Shown here one piece after another: positions 1-13,400 of a stretch of 64,000 bases of DNA. How positions within the stretch are numbered: position 1 is the stretch's first letter; each line of letters starts with the position of its first letter. The notes under the pieces were generated by a model. The model had not been told where the DNA came from and searched no databases. It was given only the letters and a program-made list of their open reading frames with translations. The stretch comes from Sipunculus nudus (lineage: Eukaryota; Annelida; Sipuncula; Golfingiida; Sipunculidae), in contig CM049318.1 in the NCBI GenBank assembly GCA_026874595.1, positions 39,517,956 to 39,581,955 on the forward strand. Reading direction: 5' to 3'. A program made the position numbers and the translations under genes.

Positions 1-822
1 CTTCCTTGGACGAGCAGTTCCCCGTAGGTTAGGAAGAAGAGCTACTAGGGTCAAAAACAGTTAAAGACGCATGTGTCATCGCAAACTTTTTTTTAAGAAA
101 AGGCCTGATTAGATTCGAGAACGATGCATTGATGTAGCTTGCGAGGACAACTTCAGAGGACCTTTATATGTATACTGCGCTCTCATGTCATGTCTTCCTG
201 TCCACCTACTGTGGACCAAGGCAACTAATTAGCACCTCAAGCACACTTTGATAACATATCAGCGAGGACCCGGTCCTAAACGTATGTACTGCCTTCAGGG
301 ACGCACTTGCCGGACACGAACCAAAATAAGAAAAAAAATGAAACTTACCAAAATAAAGGACAAACACTTTAAGACATATAAGAGAGAACTGGTCTTTTTT
401 CTATATATAGATACGCCAGGACTTCACATCACACTAGAAATACAACCAGGTTTTCTCGTTTCATCCATAAAGTAAATTCGAGTAGATACTACACTGAGAA
501 TGTAAAACACAAACTTTCTTCTGTATGCCCTATCAACCCACGCGTCATCATAAACTAGATTACAAGGTTATAGTTGGAGGTACAATATGCCGCCATTATG
601 AATAGGAGATGCTTCCATGCACACTCTTTAATGATCTCCCAAAACTCTCAATAGAGGATGCTGTCACACAGAGGTCAACATTGTAAACGATCTTTATGAG
701 GATTTGCAAATAAATTCACCAGTAAATCTGTGGATAAAGTGATTCGAGAACAGGGGGGCGCTAATATTAGGTGGTGACCGATATGCATACTATTAAAACT
801 TAGTTTTTAAAATTTTATTTTT

Positions 823-875
<53 letters not shown>

Positions 876-2225
876 ATCATAATGATTATTACGTAATATT
901 TCAGTCTAAGAAAAATATAAATATTTTTTTTTATAAAACCTATTTCACCAAGATTTCCTTAAATTTAATTACAGATACATGTTGAGGAAATGCCTGGAAT
1001 GGAACACCTCCAATATTGGAATTTTTTAAATATGCAATCTAAATAGGGCATTTTGAGGCACTCGCATATAAAATATGAGGATTTTCTGTTCCTGAACTAC
1101 TATTCTCTTGAAAGATTTTGCATAACGTAGTCAAATTTTACGAGGTGGAGGGTATATTAACGTGTGGCCGGCTTTAATATTTATATTTCCTCAAAATTTG
1201 GATATTAACTGGAAAGTAGATGCGAATGGTGAAAATGCGAATCTGTGTATATAACTTGCAAAATATCATCTTTTGAAAGTAAAATAATTGTTTTTCATGT
1301 TATATGTCAAACTTTATACCGGCATTTGTGGTCTACACAGCGCACCGGACCCAGCATAGAGAACAAGTCGTAAGTTCGAGTATCAACTGGGCAGCCGTGA
1401 ATTTATTCACGGTTAACCCGAACCCAGGATTAGCTCAAAATGCCATCTGTTTTACTCACAGACAAATGCAATAATGAAATTCTTTGGTGGTATGACCGAG
1501 AAGAGTTTTAAAAACGGACAGACTCCTGTCAATATAGAAATATTTGGATGCTACCTAAATAAGGGAAAATCAATAAGTTGTTCATTAAAATCCTCAACTT
1601 ATCGATTGGAAAGTAATAAACTGTGGATAATTTAATTTAATTGCTAGGGAATAAAATAAAAACTAATTGCGATAAAATGGGAACAGAAATATATAAAATA
1701 AGAGATGTTTTAGCTCAATGGAGGGGGGGCTCGGGCGCCCCGCTCTGAATCCACGACTGTATATACTACGTACATACGGAGCCACAACTGCATTTGTCTA
1801 GCTAAACCTGGCAACAATGATTTTTTTTCTCTAGGCGATACAAAACAGAGCTTTATTCAGGAAAAAGGCCTAAGGCCCAAAGTTCCATACATTTCAATAA
1901 ATATTCAATTTAAACAAGTACATCAATCCAATGGAAGGTAGCAGTCTTATATTTTCTAATAAACACTGCCATTAACACAAGTAACAGAACTGCATACCTA
2001 CTAGCCATGCCGGGGCGTTAGTATTTCTGTTTGTACAAAAATGCGTTAATAATACGTGATTTCATGCACCGATAAGCTTATAACTTCGTGTTGGCTCTTA
2101 TAACTGACAAGAAATAATTAAGATGGTCAGTGAGTGGTAAATTAGTTATATGAGTTGCCGCAAGGTGGCGGTACCGATCTAAGTGTGATACAACAGGAAA
2201 CGTTTGATTCCTCTGTCAGAGGCAA
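1..2225. other. Intergenic, no gene recognised
   Basis: No exon with family resemblance was found on either strand. The stretch holds a (TA)n microsatellite at 826-871. Around 1335-1400 is a weak tRNA-like string with a GTTCGAGTATC B-box-like element, which could be SINE debris. A short G run followed by GCGCCCC near 1722-1742 resembles tails of mollusc repeats but is too short to classify. Confidence 0.5.
826..871. repeat. (TA)n microsatellite
   Basis: Uninterrupted TA dinucleotides, about 23 units, seen directly. Confidence 0.95.
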
Positions 2226-2424
2226 CTATAACGCCTTAACCAATTTCGTGCACTGGGCCAGTCTACCTTTCCTTAAAACCATAATTTTAGTTTTATCTGT
2301 ATTAATTACGAAACCATAATTTTCACAAAACTTTTGTAAGAGATCAATCTGTTGCTGAAGTCTACCTACAGTATCTCCACAATTAACCATATCATCTGCA
2401 AATAACAATATGTCATTACATTTG
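2226..2424 (-). pseudogene. LINE reverse-transcriptase fragment (FADD box)
   Basis: Read on the minus strand, this encodes a short piece of a non-LTR retrotransposon reverse transcriptase: NDILLFADDMVNCG followed by a helix-like stretch and NTDKTKIMV. FADD is the catalytic YXDD box of polymerase palm domain C, and N-x-x-K-T-(K/E)-x-M is the conserved block that follows it in LINEs. Nothing recognisable extends it on either side, so it is a truncated copy with no function of its own. The clade (RTE-, L2- or CR1-like) cannot be assigned from about 60 residues. Confidence 0.85.
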
Positions 2425-2525
2425 AGAGATTACCATTTACTATATACCTTGACAATCGCTTCCATCTAACACGTTACAATACTCTAGGCGATAGTTTGAA
2501 CACAAACCTAAAAAGACTTCATTCG

Positions 2526-2600
2526 GGGGGGGGGGGGGTTATATATACATTTTCGGGGGGAAGGGGGAGGGTGTGAGGCAGAGGGTTGTAAGATATGGGG

Positions 2601-2646
<46 letters not shown>
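2526..2646. repeat. Poly-G tracts and (TA)n microsatellite
   Basis: A run of about 13 G near 2526-2538, a second G-rich stretch near 2556-2575, and (TA)n at 2605-2646. No coding signal. Confidence 0.9.
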
Positions 2647-2648
<2 letters not shown>

Positions 2649-2727
2649 GAATATGCTGACAAAGATGCCCCGGCAAAAGAAAACCATACAGAGGGATACT
2701 ACCCTAACAGCATAGCCTGGTGGGATT

Positions 2728-3275
2728 CAGTAGGGCCCCATGTGGGAACACATGGGCTTACGTGGGATATTGATGGGCCATAATTTGCCACATGGGCCCC
2801 AGAAGGAATTCATATGGGCACTCCCACGGGGTTTGCCCATGTTGACCCCTTGCCCGCCCCATGTAAGAAAAACAACATTATATTTCGTACATGTGAGTGT
2901 TTAACAAATATGAAACTAATTTGCTGGTAACATATTTAAACATTCCACTAAAGATTCGTTAAACAAACAAAATTTAGAGCATTCAGAGAAAATAGATTTG
3001 AATATGAGGGTTCCACAAGGGTCCATCACATGGGCCCCACGTGACAAAACCTGTCTGTTTCATGGGCAAGTTTCAGTGTCTATTAATTTTGCTAGCATTG
3101 GCGTGGGAACCCATCACAGTGCTTGGTATGCTTTCAGTTTATTTGATATAATATTTTGATTCAATCTTTGTTTGTTTATATCTCCGTCAGAACAGAAGAG
3201 GCAAATTTATAGTAGGCCAGCCGCCTACAATATCAGGTGGGGCCTACATGGGGCCCACAAGGCTCCCACATGGGT
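2728..3275. repeat. CCCATGTGGG-type repeat cluster, copy 1
   Basis: GC-rich words built on the near-palindrome CCCATGTGGG / CCCACATGGG recur at irregular spacing, for example near 2734-2765, 2785-2800, 3028-3045 and 3238-3278, separated by AT-rich filler. The same vocabulary appears again at 9785-10145. Short open frames here are by-products of the repeats. Confidence 0.7.
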
Positions 3276-3279
3276 TTAA

Positions 3280-5280
3280 TTCCTTACACGGCTATAGCAA
3301 TAAAAACATTACCATGAGTGACAAATTTACCCATTTTTGCAAAGTTCGAACATTTTTCACTAGATGCGTCTTGGATAAGTATCAGTGTTTTATTTATATT
3401 AATTACTGCCTGGATATGTTTGAGTTCCTTTAGGTATCTTGTGGTGGATCTATAAATACTGATCTTATGTACCGAAGGACAAATTTAATTTATTTTCACA
3501 TGCAAACATTGTACAACTGAACTTGTGCCCATGTACTGCAGACAATGGATTGTCTGCTTTACGTACTAGACCGAAACCACATTTTGTGCTATTTGTCTGA
3601 CAGTCCGTGCAAGTTCAATTTCACTTTTATTTATAGGCCCATCAGGGTCTTAATTAAGCTAAATGCACCCCATTTTCAACTTTCATATTACAATAAATTA
3701 TGGAGTTGTCATTGAGCCCGCAAAATTCTGAAGTGGGCTGGCTACAAGCATATTGCTATAAATTCAACTAGCAAGCATTGAAGACAACATTGATGACATC
3801 CTTGAATAATGAATATTCCAGCATTTTCTATATATTAAACATTTTTTCCAGTTGGATAATGGGAGAGTATCGGAGTTTTGCTAAGGTAAAAGACTATCAT
3901 GTTTACACACATAACATATAGATGTAGTTTGATGATGGATTTGTTGTACTTCTCAGAGCACGAGAGTTTAAATTCACCTGAAAGTATTACTTAGGGCTCA
4001 TGCGTGTCCTTGCCAGGATTAAATGCTTCAAGTGCTTTCTTGATTGTGGGGCAAATTAAAGTCTACAGAGTACCGCAGTAGTAAACTTAATCTTTAGAAT
4101 AAATCGCACTGGTTTTAGTATCTAAATGTCCTTTTAATGTGGTAAAACTCTTGACCTAGATATATTAGTTAAGATAAAAATAGTAAACTATGGGATGACA
4201 AGTATAAACTGCCATCTTTCACATGTGACTTAACTACTTTATTAAATATAGGATTCTATTACAGTCCACATAGAACACATGTTACAAAAACACTAGCAAT
4301 CCCATTAAACTTTAATAAAGTCACAATTTCATCGACTTTTGTTTCGACAAAATGCAACCGTGACGAAATTTGAAGTAAGGGAACAAATATGTACATATAC
4401 AGGGTTTCCACCTAGGATCAGCTTATGTGCATGATTAAAATTTCATGGACAATTTGTATTTTGTGAAGCTCATTAATCTCTAGTGTTGTTCACTTGTGAT
4501 AAACTAGTGGTATTTTGAAAAATAAAAAAAAGATGATAGATTGAAAGTCGATTATTTTATGTTCCATCTATATTATCGTGAACATGCTCTATAAGATTAT
4601 ACCTAAAATATTAGTAAATTAAGTTAAAATTTCTACATCCCCCTGTTATTCAAAGCAATGGGCGGGCTTTTAACATTTATTGATTGTGCAAGTTTAAGTT
4701 TAAATTCTATTCGTTGTTTTGTACCCCGTCTTCTTAATTAAGGGTATTTTACTGGGATGATATAACTTATTACTGAATGTGTGTATATATAACCATTTAT
4801 GATCGATTATGCATAAATGTACCTGATTTAATAGATTATAAAAGAAAACGACCAATCATTGATATAATCGATTAATTGGCGCATCACCTGATGTTACTAG
4901 TATGTATATTATCCCATATACCAGATTATCTAGGAAGTGCTATTCCATATCATATTTTATTCCATCAAATAAATTGGGGTCCCAAGTGGAATACTACAAT
5001 TTTAGCCAGTGGAGAGTATAAATCATATTGTATATTTGAAAATTTTATTGTTGACAGCTGGGCCTCCTGCATGAAAATAATGCTCTTGTTTAGAGTGATA
5101 TTATATATATAATCATGACCATTCAGCGAGCATTTACTTTGTCAATATTAAAGTATAATCCTTTACAGCCGATTCCACCTTTATAAAGAAGATACATAAA
5201 TTTTTGAAAAATATTCGACCGATTATCAATAATCAGCTTTTCTTCTTTCAGTCATTAACCATGGGTTTAAGCCGAATTCC
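3280..5280. other. Intergenic, nothing recognised
   Basis: AT-rich sequence with no exon, RNA gene, terminal inverted repeat or microsatellite of note that I could identify. Confidence 0.5.
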
Positions 5281-5284
5281 TTTA

Positions 5285-5385
5285 ACTAGTGGGTATATAT
5301 ATATATCGTATTTATATACATATTTATCCCACATTATATATACATATATTATCCCAAATTTTCATTTATATACATCATATTTATC

Positions 5386-5426
<41 letters not shown>

Positions 5427-5572
5427 GTATATATATTTATTCCGTATATATATAAATATTTATCATATATTTATCATATATATATATTAATCATATATAT
5501 ATTTATATATTTATCATACATATATATATGTATATATATAAATATTTATCATATATATATATATATATATTT

Positions 5573-5620
<48 letters not shown>
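5285..5620. repeat. TA-rich minisatellite with ATTTATC units
   Basis: Runs of TA are interrupted at irregular intervals by ATTTATCCCATA or ATTTATCATATA words, about ten times, ending in a pure (TA)n block at about 5577-5618. Long tyrosine/isoleucine open frames here are artefacts of the repeat. Confidence 0.9.
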
Positions 5621-5621
<1 letters not shown>

Positions 5622-5639
5622 CATTCCTGATCTGTACTA

Positions 5640-6545
5640 TTAGGCCAGTTCTAATTAAACTGGACTGCATTTGGATCTGGCCTACAAAACTGTCAAGCCA
5701 GTGAGGCTGTATCATCTGGGTATTATGTAATACCAGATGCTGTTACAGACCAGATCGCCAGCCAGCAGAACAACAAAGAAAGGTTATGTGGGGGTCAGTG
5801 GGGCATTTATCTACACAGGGAAGTTCAAGCAGATTTTGACAAAATTTTTGTGCGTGGAGATAGTCCATTCTGACAGAGCTCGATTTTGCCGAACCACCAG
5901 TATATGGTAAGTCAGTACATGAATTATATGTTAATATGTACAGTTAAGATATAAGGATAAAACTGTTCATTATTCAGAGTATCCCACTTGAAAATATTTA
6001 TTTTTCTTTATAAAACACATGGAATGTAAAGTTCTGATCCAGCCATACAAGATGATATGTAAACTAGGAACAGCTGGCTGCTTCTAGCTGTGTTATTTGT
6101 TCTAGCTATGTTACTTGCTCATGTACTGTTCAGGGCAACAGTTTATGTCAGGTTATAGCGAATCAACATATGACAATTTTGATAACATACATCTGCATAC
6201 AAGACCATACAGTGGCGTCAATACAGGAGGAAAGGAGGGGGGGGGGTGAGTATATACCCCCGTTTTTGAGCAAGGGGAGATGGTCAATGTATCATCTCTC
6301 CTTCCTGATATTCAGAGAATAATATTTATACATTGAAATGAAATATTTTAATAATAATGTCTAAAGACCTTTGTTCCATTTCTGAGTTTATTATGAAATA
6401 CATTGTATTATATATTATGTATTATAACCTAGTTTTAATTAACATATACTAGGACAAACCTGGATTTGAATAAACATACACTTGAAACATATTACTTTAT
6501 TTAAAAACCCTTATACTTAACTGTATTTGAAATATGTTACAGAGA
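5640..6545. other. Intergenic, nothing recognised
   Basis: No coding or repeat structure identified apart from a short poly-G run near 6239. Confidence 0.5.
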
Positions 6546-6547
6546 CC

Positions 6548-6549
<2 letters not shown>

Positions 6550-6613
<64 letters not shown>

Positions 6614-6731
6614 AGTGGTATAGCCGTGTTAGTCTGTAGTTGAAGCGAAAATTACGATAAACAGTGACGCCTTTTAGATAGACTGTGTGTTAATAAACTA
6701 GTAAGTCTATCACTGTTTATCTTAACTTTCG

Positions 6732-6795
<64 letters not shown>
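6550..6795. mobile_element. Foldback (MITE-like) hairpin flanked by (TA)n
   Basis: (TA)n at 6550-6611 and 6733-6795 brackets a small inverted repeat. GATAAACAGTGA (6656-6667) pairs with TCACTGTTTATC (6710-6721), and AGCGAAA (6644-6650) pairs with TTTCGCT (6727-6733). The segment before the hairpin contains TAGCCGTGTTAGTCTGT (6620-6636). Insertion into TA repeats would fit a TA-targeting family such as Tc1/mariner, but the class is not proven. Confidence 0.6.
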
Positions 6796-6798
<3 letters not shown>

Positions 6799-6799
6799 A

Positions 6800-8490
6800 A
6801 GTTTAATATTTACGATGAATTTGAGAACAAATACATATACACTCGATTTATGATATCTACATTTATACAAAAGTATTATTCTCTTAAAGAAAACTCATTT
6901 GTAGATGTCTATAGGCATCAATACTGAGAAGCCCTATTGAGATGAAGGCAAAGTTGGAAATGAATGTGAAGAAAAACATAAGAATAATGAAGCCGCTCAT
7001 GAAGAAAGAGGAGAACACCAGCATAACATGAAAGAGCATCAAGAATTCCCAGGTAAGCTGTCTAGTGGTTAACATATTGTGTATATGTAACGTAACCATA
7101 AATTATTTTGATTATGGCAGGTAATGAATAAGTTAACTGATTAGTATAAATCTTTTATGAAGAATTCACAAAAGGATTTTTGCAGAGGACCACCAGAGCA
7201 CGATTTTACATATGTTGAGTGATTATGTTTAGTGACAAAGAAAATGATATAATGACATAAATAATAAATATGTGGAAGCGATCATTCCCAGTGATGCTGG
7301 TGCATGTCTTAATATTAAATTTGTACAATAAATGTATATTAACCATATGTTTATAGAAGAAGTTATCAGAGATTAATTTACAAATATTACAACTTTTTAC
7401 AGTTAAAAAGTATATAACGTTAAAGTTAAGTTTAAGTTGACATATATATCATGCATGCAACAGTTATGATTTCTATTGCAAACAAACATATTTTATAATG
7501 GACATTAATCACTATATTAATGACTGTATTTCATGTAAATTTATCTTAGTTGGTAGCTTACAAATGAATTAGAAAAACAAATATATATGAACAGCAGTCG
7601 CTTTTATTAAATTGTTTAGCAATGGTGTTTTCAGTGTATGTCGGACTAACAATCTTTTTTTCTTTCAACAATTACAATACAGTGTCTACATTTAATTCCG
7701 GGTCCATATAGGATATTTGATAACACCTGTTCCTTTTTTTTCAATTTTTTTCAGAGCTAAAGCTTACTTATAAGGAGTGACCAAGTAGAAAGACAATTTC
7801 GGGAGGATTATTTCTTTCAACACCGCAACAATCGGTCCCCAACAACACCATATACGGTGAACCTGAAGCCGGTTGTGACACCGACTAAGAAAGTGGCAGT
7901 CTCTACCTTATAACCCCTGGTAGTCGTCAGAGGTAAGAATTTTAGCTGTAGAATTGCACGAGGGCCCAAAACTCTCCAACACAGAGTTCATACGCTATGA
8001 CAGATCTTTACAAAAAGACATAAATTTTAAAGTGATAAATATTTAAAGCTAGCTATTCACCTGCTTAACTGTAGATTACACGTAATGACTGATTAACTCA
8101 GGCATTTCAAGAAATGACTTAAATTTTCAGGCATTCTATGTAATTACTGGTTTTATGGCTCACTCATTACACGGAAGGCCTGATTTCTATTTCCATGGTA
8201 TGTATGTTACTGCTGGATGACAACACACACTGTTGGCTGAAAATCAGTTTGTTTGATTTTTTGCTGCTGTAACAATTATTAATGTACTAAAACATAGCTG
8301 TTATGTAGGAGTACCTTTGAGAACTAAATTTCAAGTACTACTAATGTAATGCAATGAGTACTTATAGTCGGTCAGTTCACGCTGGTTGTCATTATATGAA
8401 AGGCCCCTTCTTTTCACAAAACAACAATTCTTCATTATCTATCCGCTAATTATACCACTATTTACTACTACATAGTCCACACTTAAAAAC
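6800..8490. other. Intergenic, nothing recognised
   Basis: AT-rich. No exons, RNA genes or mobile elements with clear ends were seen. Confidence 0.5.
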
Positions 8491-8499
8491 TTTGATCCT

Positions 8500-8895
8500 A
8501 ATATGAATTTCAATATGGCTGCCACAGCCCGATCGCTGATTTTCTTTCGCGCGCGATAACTCAACAACAACATACTTCAGCTTCCACAAATTCACAGGAA
8601 TAGTTTGTACATGTGAGGGCTCCAGACCTATTGAATTACAGACTTGCTAAAAATCAAATATGGCTTACAGACTACATTCGGTGATTTTCTAATGCACACA
8701 TTATTTCAAACATATCTACTTTAATATCATTTGATCCAGTAGGACTTTTTCCCCTCATGCATATGGATAAAAACCTGTTTCTGTTTGTCATATTTTTCAA
8801 ATTTAACTTAATTTTCACCCATATGTAAACTAGTCCAGCACTAGCAGAAACACAGGGCCCTTTGAGGATCATTGTCTGACCACATCTAGTTTTTT
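8500..8895 (-). repeat. Repeat family B, copy 1 (inverted)
   Basis: This segment, reverse complemented, matches the element at 17635-18478. Shared landmarks include the block around GGTCTGGAGCCCTCA, the GATCGGGCTGTGGCAGCCAT block, the AAAATTAAGT(T/A)AAATTT block and the end near GATGTGGTCAGACAATG. It carries one module where the other copy has four. No coding capacity. Confidence 0.75.
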
Positions 8896-8899
8896 GTTT

Positions 8900-9780
8900 A
8901 ATTTCAAAATCTATGAGGATGTGTGTGATCTGTTCCACTATGCCTATAAATATAAATAAATACGTTGTTTCAAAATACAACGTGAACTCTGTCACTTTTT
9001 AATAAAAAAAAGGTTATGAAGAGGTCGTAAATTTCTGAACAATGTGAAGTACATGGACAATGCCTCCACACAGAGAATATATAGTCCTTATATGATTATT
9101 CATGCAATTGTAATATTTGTATTATTTCAAATATACATACGTTAATGATTATATAATCTCTTAATATCTTGATTTCTCTTAATACCAAGGGCTGATGTGG
9201 CTGGTGTATATACATTAGTCTAAATTGGTAACGGTTACTTGATTATTTTATTGCTTGACTGTAATTTGCAGGAATTTAAAACAAAGTTTTAAACTTTGAT
9301 AATACAATCAGATACTTCTATCTTGTTATTTCAGGTGCAGTTTGTATGAATGACCGTACATGATGGATAAGGCAGAGCAACATTAACGATCTATTACAAA
9401 TGTGACTGATGAACTCAAGGGACAGAAAAACAAAGTAAAAATTTGACAGTATGATGAATAAATATAATTATCTCTGATATATTGGTTTGTTGTTATTATA
9501 ATTTCATTTTAATATGAGGTCATCAAAAGACCAACTTAAGAATCAGAAACAAGGAACTTGACCGTCCTGTAACTGACACGCGGTTAGCTTGTGAAATGAA
9601 TGTGAATCAATTAGATTTGTTTCATGTTCACATCAAAGTTTAACACATTTTTACAAAAAAATTATTTTTACATGGTAACCATCATCATTGTGTTAGCCAC
9701 ACCATGAAAATGATAAAGAGGCTCAAAGAAGAGAGTGGGTACAACAAGGACATGTGGAACCTATATGTGAGAGGAAATCA
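8900..9780. other. Intergenic, nothing recognised
   Basis: AT-rich. No coding or structural feature identified. Confidence 0.5.
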
Positions 9781-9784
9781 GTAC

Positions 9785-10145
9785 AGTAGGGGCCCACTAG
9801 GAGCCTATGTGTCAGAGGTGGTCAGAACAGAAGGGGCCCATGTGTGCCCATGTGTGACAGAGAGTCAGTAGAGAAGGGGCCCATGTGGAGCCCTTGTGTG
9901 AGATGGGTCAGTGCTGATGGGTCCCATGTGGGACCCACTTGTGAGAATGAAAATATTTCCTTAGTCCAAGAGGGCCCCGTGTGGGGCCCATGGGTACAAA
10001 GAAAGGCATTGTCAGTACCAGAAGAGCCCATGTGGGGCCCATGTCATGCCCATGTGTCAGCCCTTATGCTACCCACGTGGGATCCCATTAGGGCAATGGG
10101 TGCAATTTTCATGGGATCCCATGTGGCTTGCCATGTCTAGCCCAC
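9785..10145. repeat. CCCATGTGGG-type repeat cluster, copy 2
   Basis: At least six loosely periodic units carry GGGCCCATGTG or GGGCCCATGTGGGGCCCATG words, with GTCAGT(A/G) recurring at about 9774, 9866, 9909 and 10010. The unit length wanders between about 40 and 100 bp. Both strands are open for 70-100 codons only because the repeat lacks stops; there is no sign of coding constraint. The cluster ends about 285 bp upstream of the HSBP1 start codon. Confidence 0.75.
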
Positions 10146-10155
10146 TGAGCGAGTT

Positions 10156-10429
10156 TCATAGACTATATTCTGTACCTTTAGCATCAAAAGAACGAATTAA
10201 GATATCAGTCGGGTGAATATTCAACACACAGCTGGCCCGGCATTCGGAATATCTCGTGTGACTACGTCCGTCCTCGGCGGTTTCAACCGAGGAGATCCGA
10301 GAGAGAAATAAACAAAGGCAAACGGGCAGTATATTTCGTCCGGTCGATAAAAGCCTTGTGATTGGTTCTCTACGACCGTCCCTTGCAAGATCTTGTGGTT
10401 GACAGCTCCGTGTGACAAGCCAAGGAAAA
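10156..10429 (+). promoter_or_regulatory. Probable HSBP1 promoter / 5' UTR region
   Basis: The interval just before the HSBP1 start codon is richer in G+C and CpG than its surroundings, as expected of a housekeeping promoter. CCTCGG and CCGAGG around 10271-10291 can fold into a short bulged stem. No clear TATA box is seen. The assignment rests on position and composition only. Confidence 0.4.
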
Positions 10430-13400
10430 ATGGCAAGCGAAATGGGCAAAGATTATATCTCTGCGAGTGCAGACCCCAAGAACGTTCAAGATCTTACACA
10501 ATACGTAAGTCTATAAGGTTAAGACCATAAAGAATTTAAGTGCAGTCTCGGGTTATGCGCTTCAATGACTGCAGCTTCAATCCTAGGCTAGAGCTGGACA
10601 GCTGGCACCCGCCAAACACAATGACAAGTCGCTGCTTGTTTGGATACCAGTCGATCCGTCACCACAGTCATTTCGTCACCAATTTACATGTGGAACCAAA
10701 TGGTCAATTCGTCACCAATGTTTTGTATTAAAAAATGTTATCTATTGCAATTAAAATTAAAATACACAATGATATCTATACTGAAAAGTTTGTTTGGTTG
10801 TTGATTCTTTTAATTAACGGCTCAGGATACTCCTTGCAAGGAGTGGATTACATGTAAATACAAACATTGCGCAGCATGGCCAACTTGCCGCCATGGTATT
10901 CAGGGCCATTTACGTCACCGCTCACCACAACACTTTTTCCTCACGGCAGCCTGTTTGAAATGTTCTTTTATTTCACACATGCAGGTGTTTTGTTAAATAA
11001 AATCCACGTCCACAATTGACACAGAGAAACAAGTCGCCAAAAGAACTTTCTAAAATCTTAAATGGCATTTGCAGAGTATAAACGCTTTTTTGAAGTAACT
11101 ATTTTCCCAGTCATATTTCACTCTTCTGTCAGTCAATATTCTGTTCTGTCATTCCCTATGCATTTGAATTGCTGTTTTCAAGAACGTGCCCGGCCAAGTC
11201 CAGCTTGATGTATTTTGACGGTCACTTTGTCACCAATTTCCTTTGGTGACGAAATGACTGTGGTGACGAAACGACTGGTTCCCGCTTGTTTCATATGTAT
11301 TCAGTATCTGCAGTCTGTGTTACTGTATAGGCTATAATGTAAGTTTGCTTAAGTAAGTAAATGCTGTTGGTACTACTAATTTTATTATTATTTGTCCATA
11401 TACCATGCCATATACCCATGAAATTTAAGTTAGATGCAGTATCCATCTCTATAAAGAGACGGAGAGCACTGCATGCAATCTAGTGGTTTCCTGTCTGACA
11501 ATATTACTTAATATCCCTCCTCTGGCCATATAACCAAACATGATCTAGCTACCAAACCGTTAAACTGTGACACCTTGTTTTCAAGCTCAAATAAGAAAAT
11601 GAAACATTATCCAGGTGCAAAGTTAGGAAGTGATGTGAGCAAGTTTCTAACCAAACATAACATGTTGCTAAGGTTCAAGGTCACAGGGAGCAGCCAGTTT
11701 TTGAAGTCTTTCTTTTGATTGGCTGATTTCTCACCTGATTTACATTTTCATAAAAATTCAGGCATATTTTAAGAAGTCAGTGATCATTGACTATGGAGGC
11801 ACCTTGGTTACTTTCAAAAATCCTCTGGATTTACATGAAAGTTGAAACTCATTATACATATTTTTCAATGGTTTCTCACCTGAATTACCTTTTCATCAAA
11901 ATTCACACATATTTAATGAGGTCGGAGGTCACTAGATAGGTGACAGGCATATTATGCATGTTTGCAGTGCTCTTGTTACATAAGTTCTGATGTATGCTTA
12001 ATATGTTATTTATCTTTGATGTCTTTTCTGTTTGCAGGTCCAGAATCTTCTACAGCAGATGCAAGACAAATTCCAGAACATGTCTGACCAGATCATCAAC
12101 AGAAATATCCTTTATAACAAACCACAGTCAATTTTACAGAGCAGCCACTGGCACAATATTTTGATAATTCAGTACAGAGTGCTTTGTGCAATCAGGTCTG
12201 ACTTCCAGTGTAGTGTAATTTACCTGAATGCTGAGATTCTGACTTGAAATGTCCTGTAATAAAATATCAAAATAATTCTTGTGATTCAGTATCTCAGAAG
12301 AGGGCAGTCATATGAATTCAGTCTTTTTTTTTGTCAAGATGATTCCTTTATGAAACCTCCCAATTTTGTCAGTCACAGCATTTGACAGATGTTTTATCAT
12401 ACACCAATTCATGTAATGTATATTACCATCGCAAATATTCTAGGAATGGCTGTAGCCTTCAGCACCAAATTCATGAAATATTGACTGTTTTGCTATGAGA
12501 TTTTGACTTCTAGCTCGTACCACTCCTGTGGACCAAATTTGTGGACCAACAACCAAAAGAGTAGTTTCTGTAGCAAAATTTAAAAAAATTAAAGGGGCCC
12601 AATCTCTTATCTGACCATTATAAACTAAAGGTAATCCCTTGAAGCATTCATAAAATAGGCCAGAAAAACATGGATATCACCGCACACAGGCTGCTTGTTT
12701 TGTTTACATCAAAGTGTTTATAATGTGTGGGGGCCCCAAAAATAATTAAAACAAATACAACAACGGCAACTGGCAGTAAGTCAGATAAGCCAGAGCTTTG
12801 CAAATGGGGTTTTGAAACAAGTGACCTTCTACCTCCTCATATATGCAACCCACCACCATAGGTAACACATTTTTCCTGTTTGTCAACATTGCTGTGTTTA
12901 CAAACATGTTGTTTATAAACAAAATCAAACATTATTTACGAAGGCCTTGTACTGAACTTTCACAACCAAAATTACCCTTGGGTCATTATTATATACACAG
13001 AGGGAGCCAAAAATCCAATAAATTCTTTTTCAAAAGGTCGGTGGTTGGGCACCTTTAAAACTTTAGCTTACAGTGTAAAAAATTCCTTTTTTTTATGGTT
13101 ACGTGCACCTGTGCACCACAGCTTATACAACTGGGGGTACAAAGTCATTTCAAGATGCACAAATTCATTAATGTCATTACAGTAACATTAATACAACTAA
13201 ATTATAATTTATACACATATTTCAGTGCAATAAAAAATAAACTAAGGGTTAAACCTGGTCAGAATGGAAATTTGAATATTATCCATCTAAAGAAAAGCTC
13301 TGATCACCGGATCTATATACATGTAGTGTCTGGTATGATGTCATGTTTTAGTGTTTATATGTTCTTGTTTGAACTCGGACTCGACAGAAGGCAGACTTGG

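Noticed and set aside
5204-5715. Tyrosine/isoleucine-rich open frames
   Set aside because: Translation of TA-rich minisatellite DNA.
9822-10140. Overlapping open frames of 70-98 codons on both strands
   Set aside because: They arise from the CCCATGTGGG repeat, which lacks stops in several frames; there is no coding signature or splice context.
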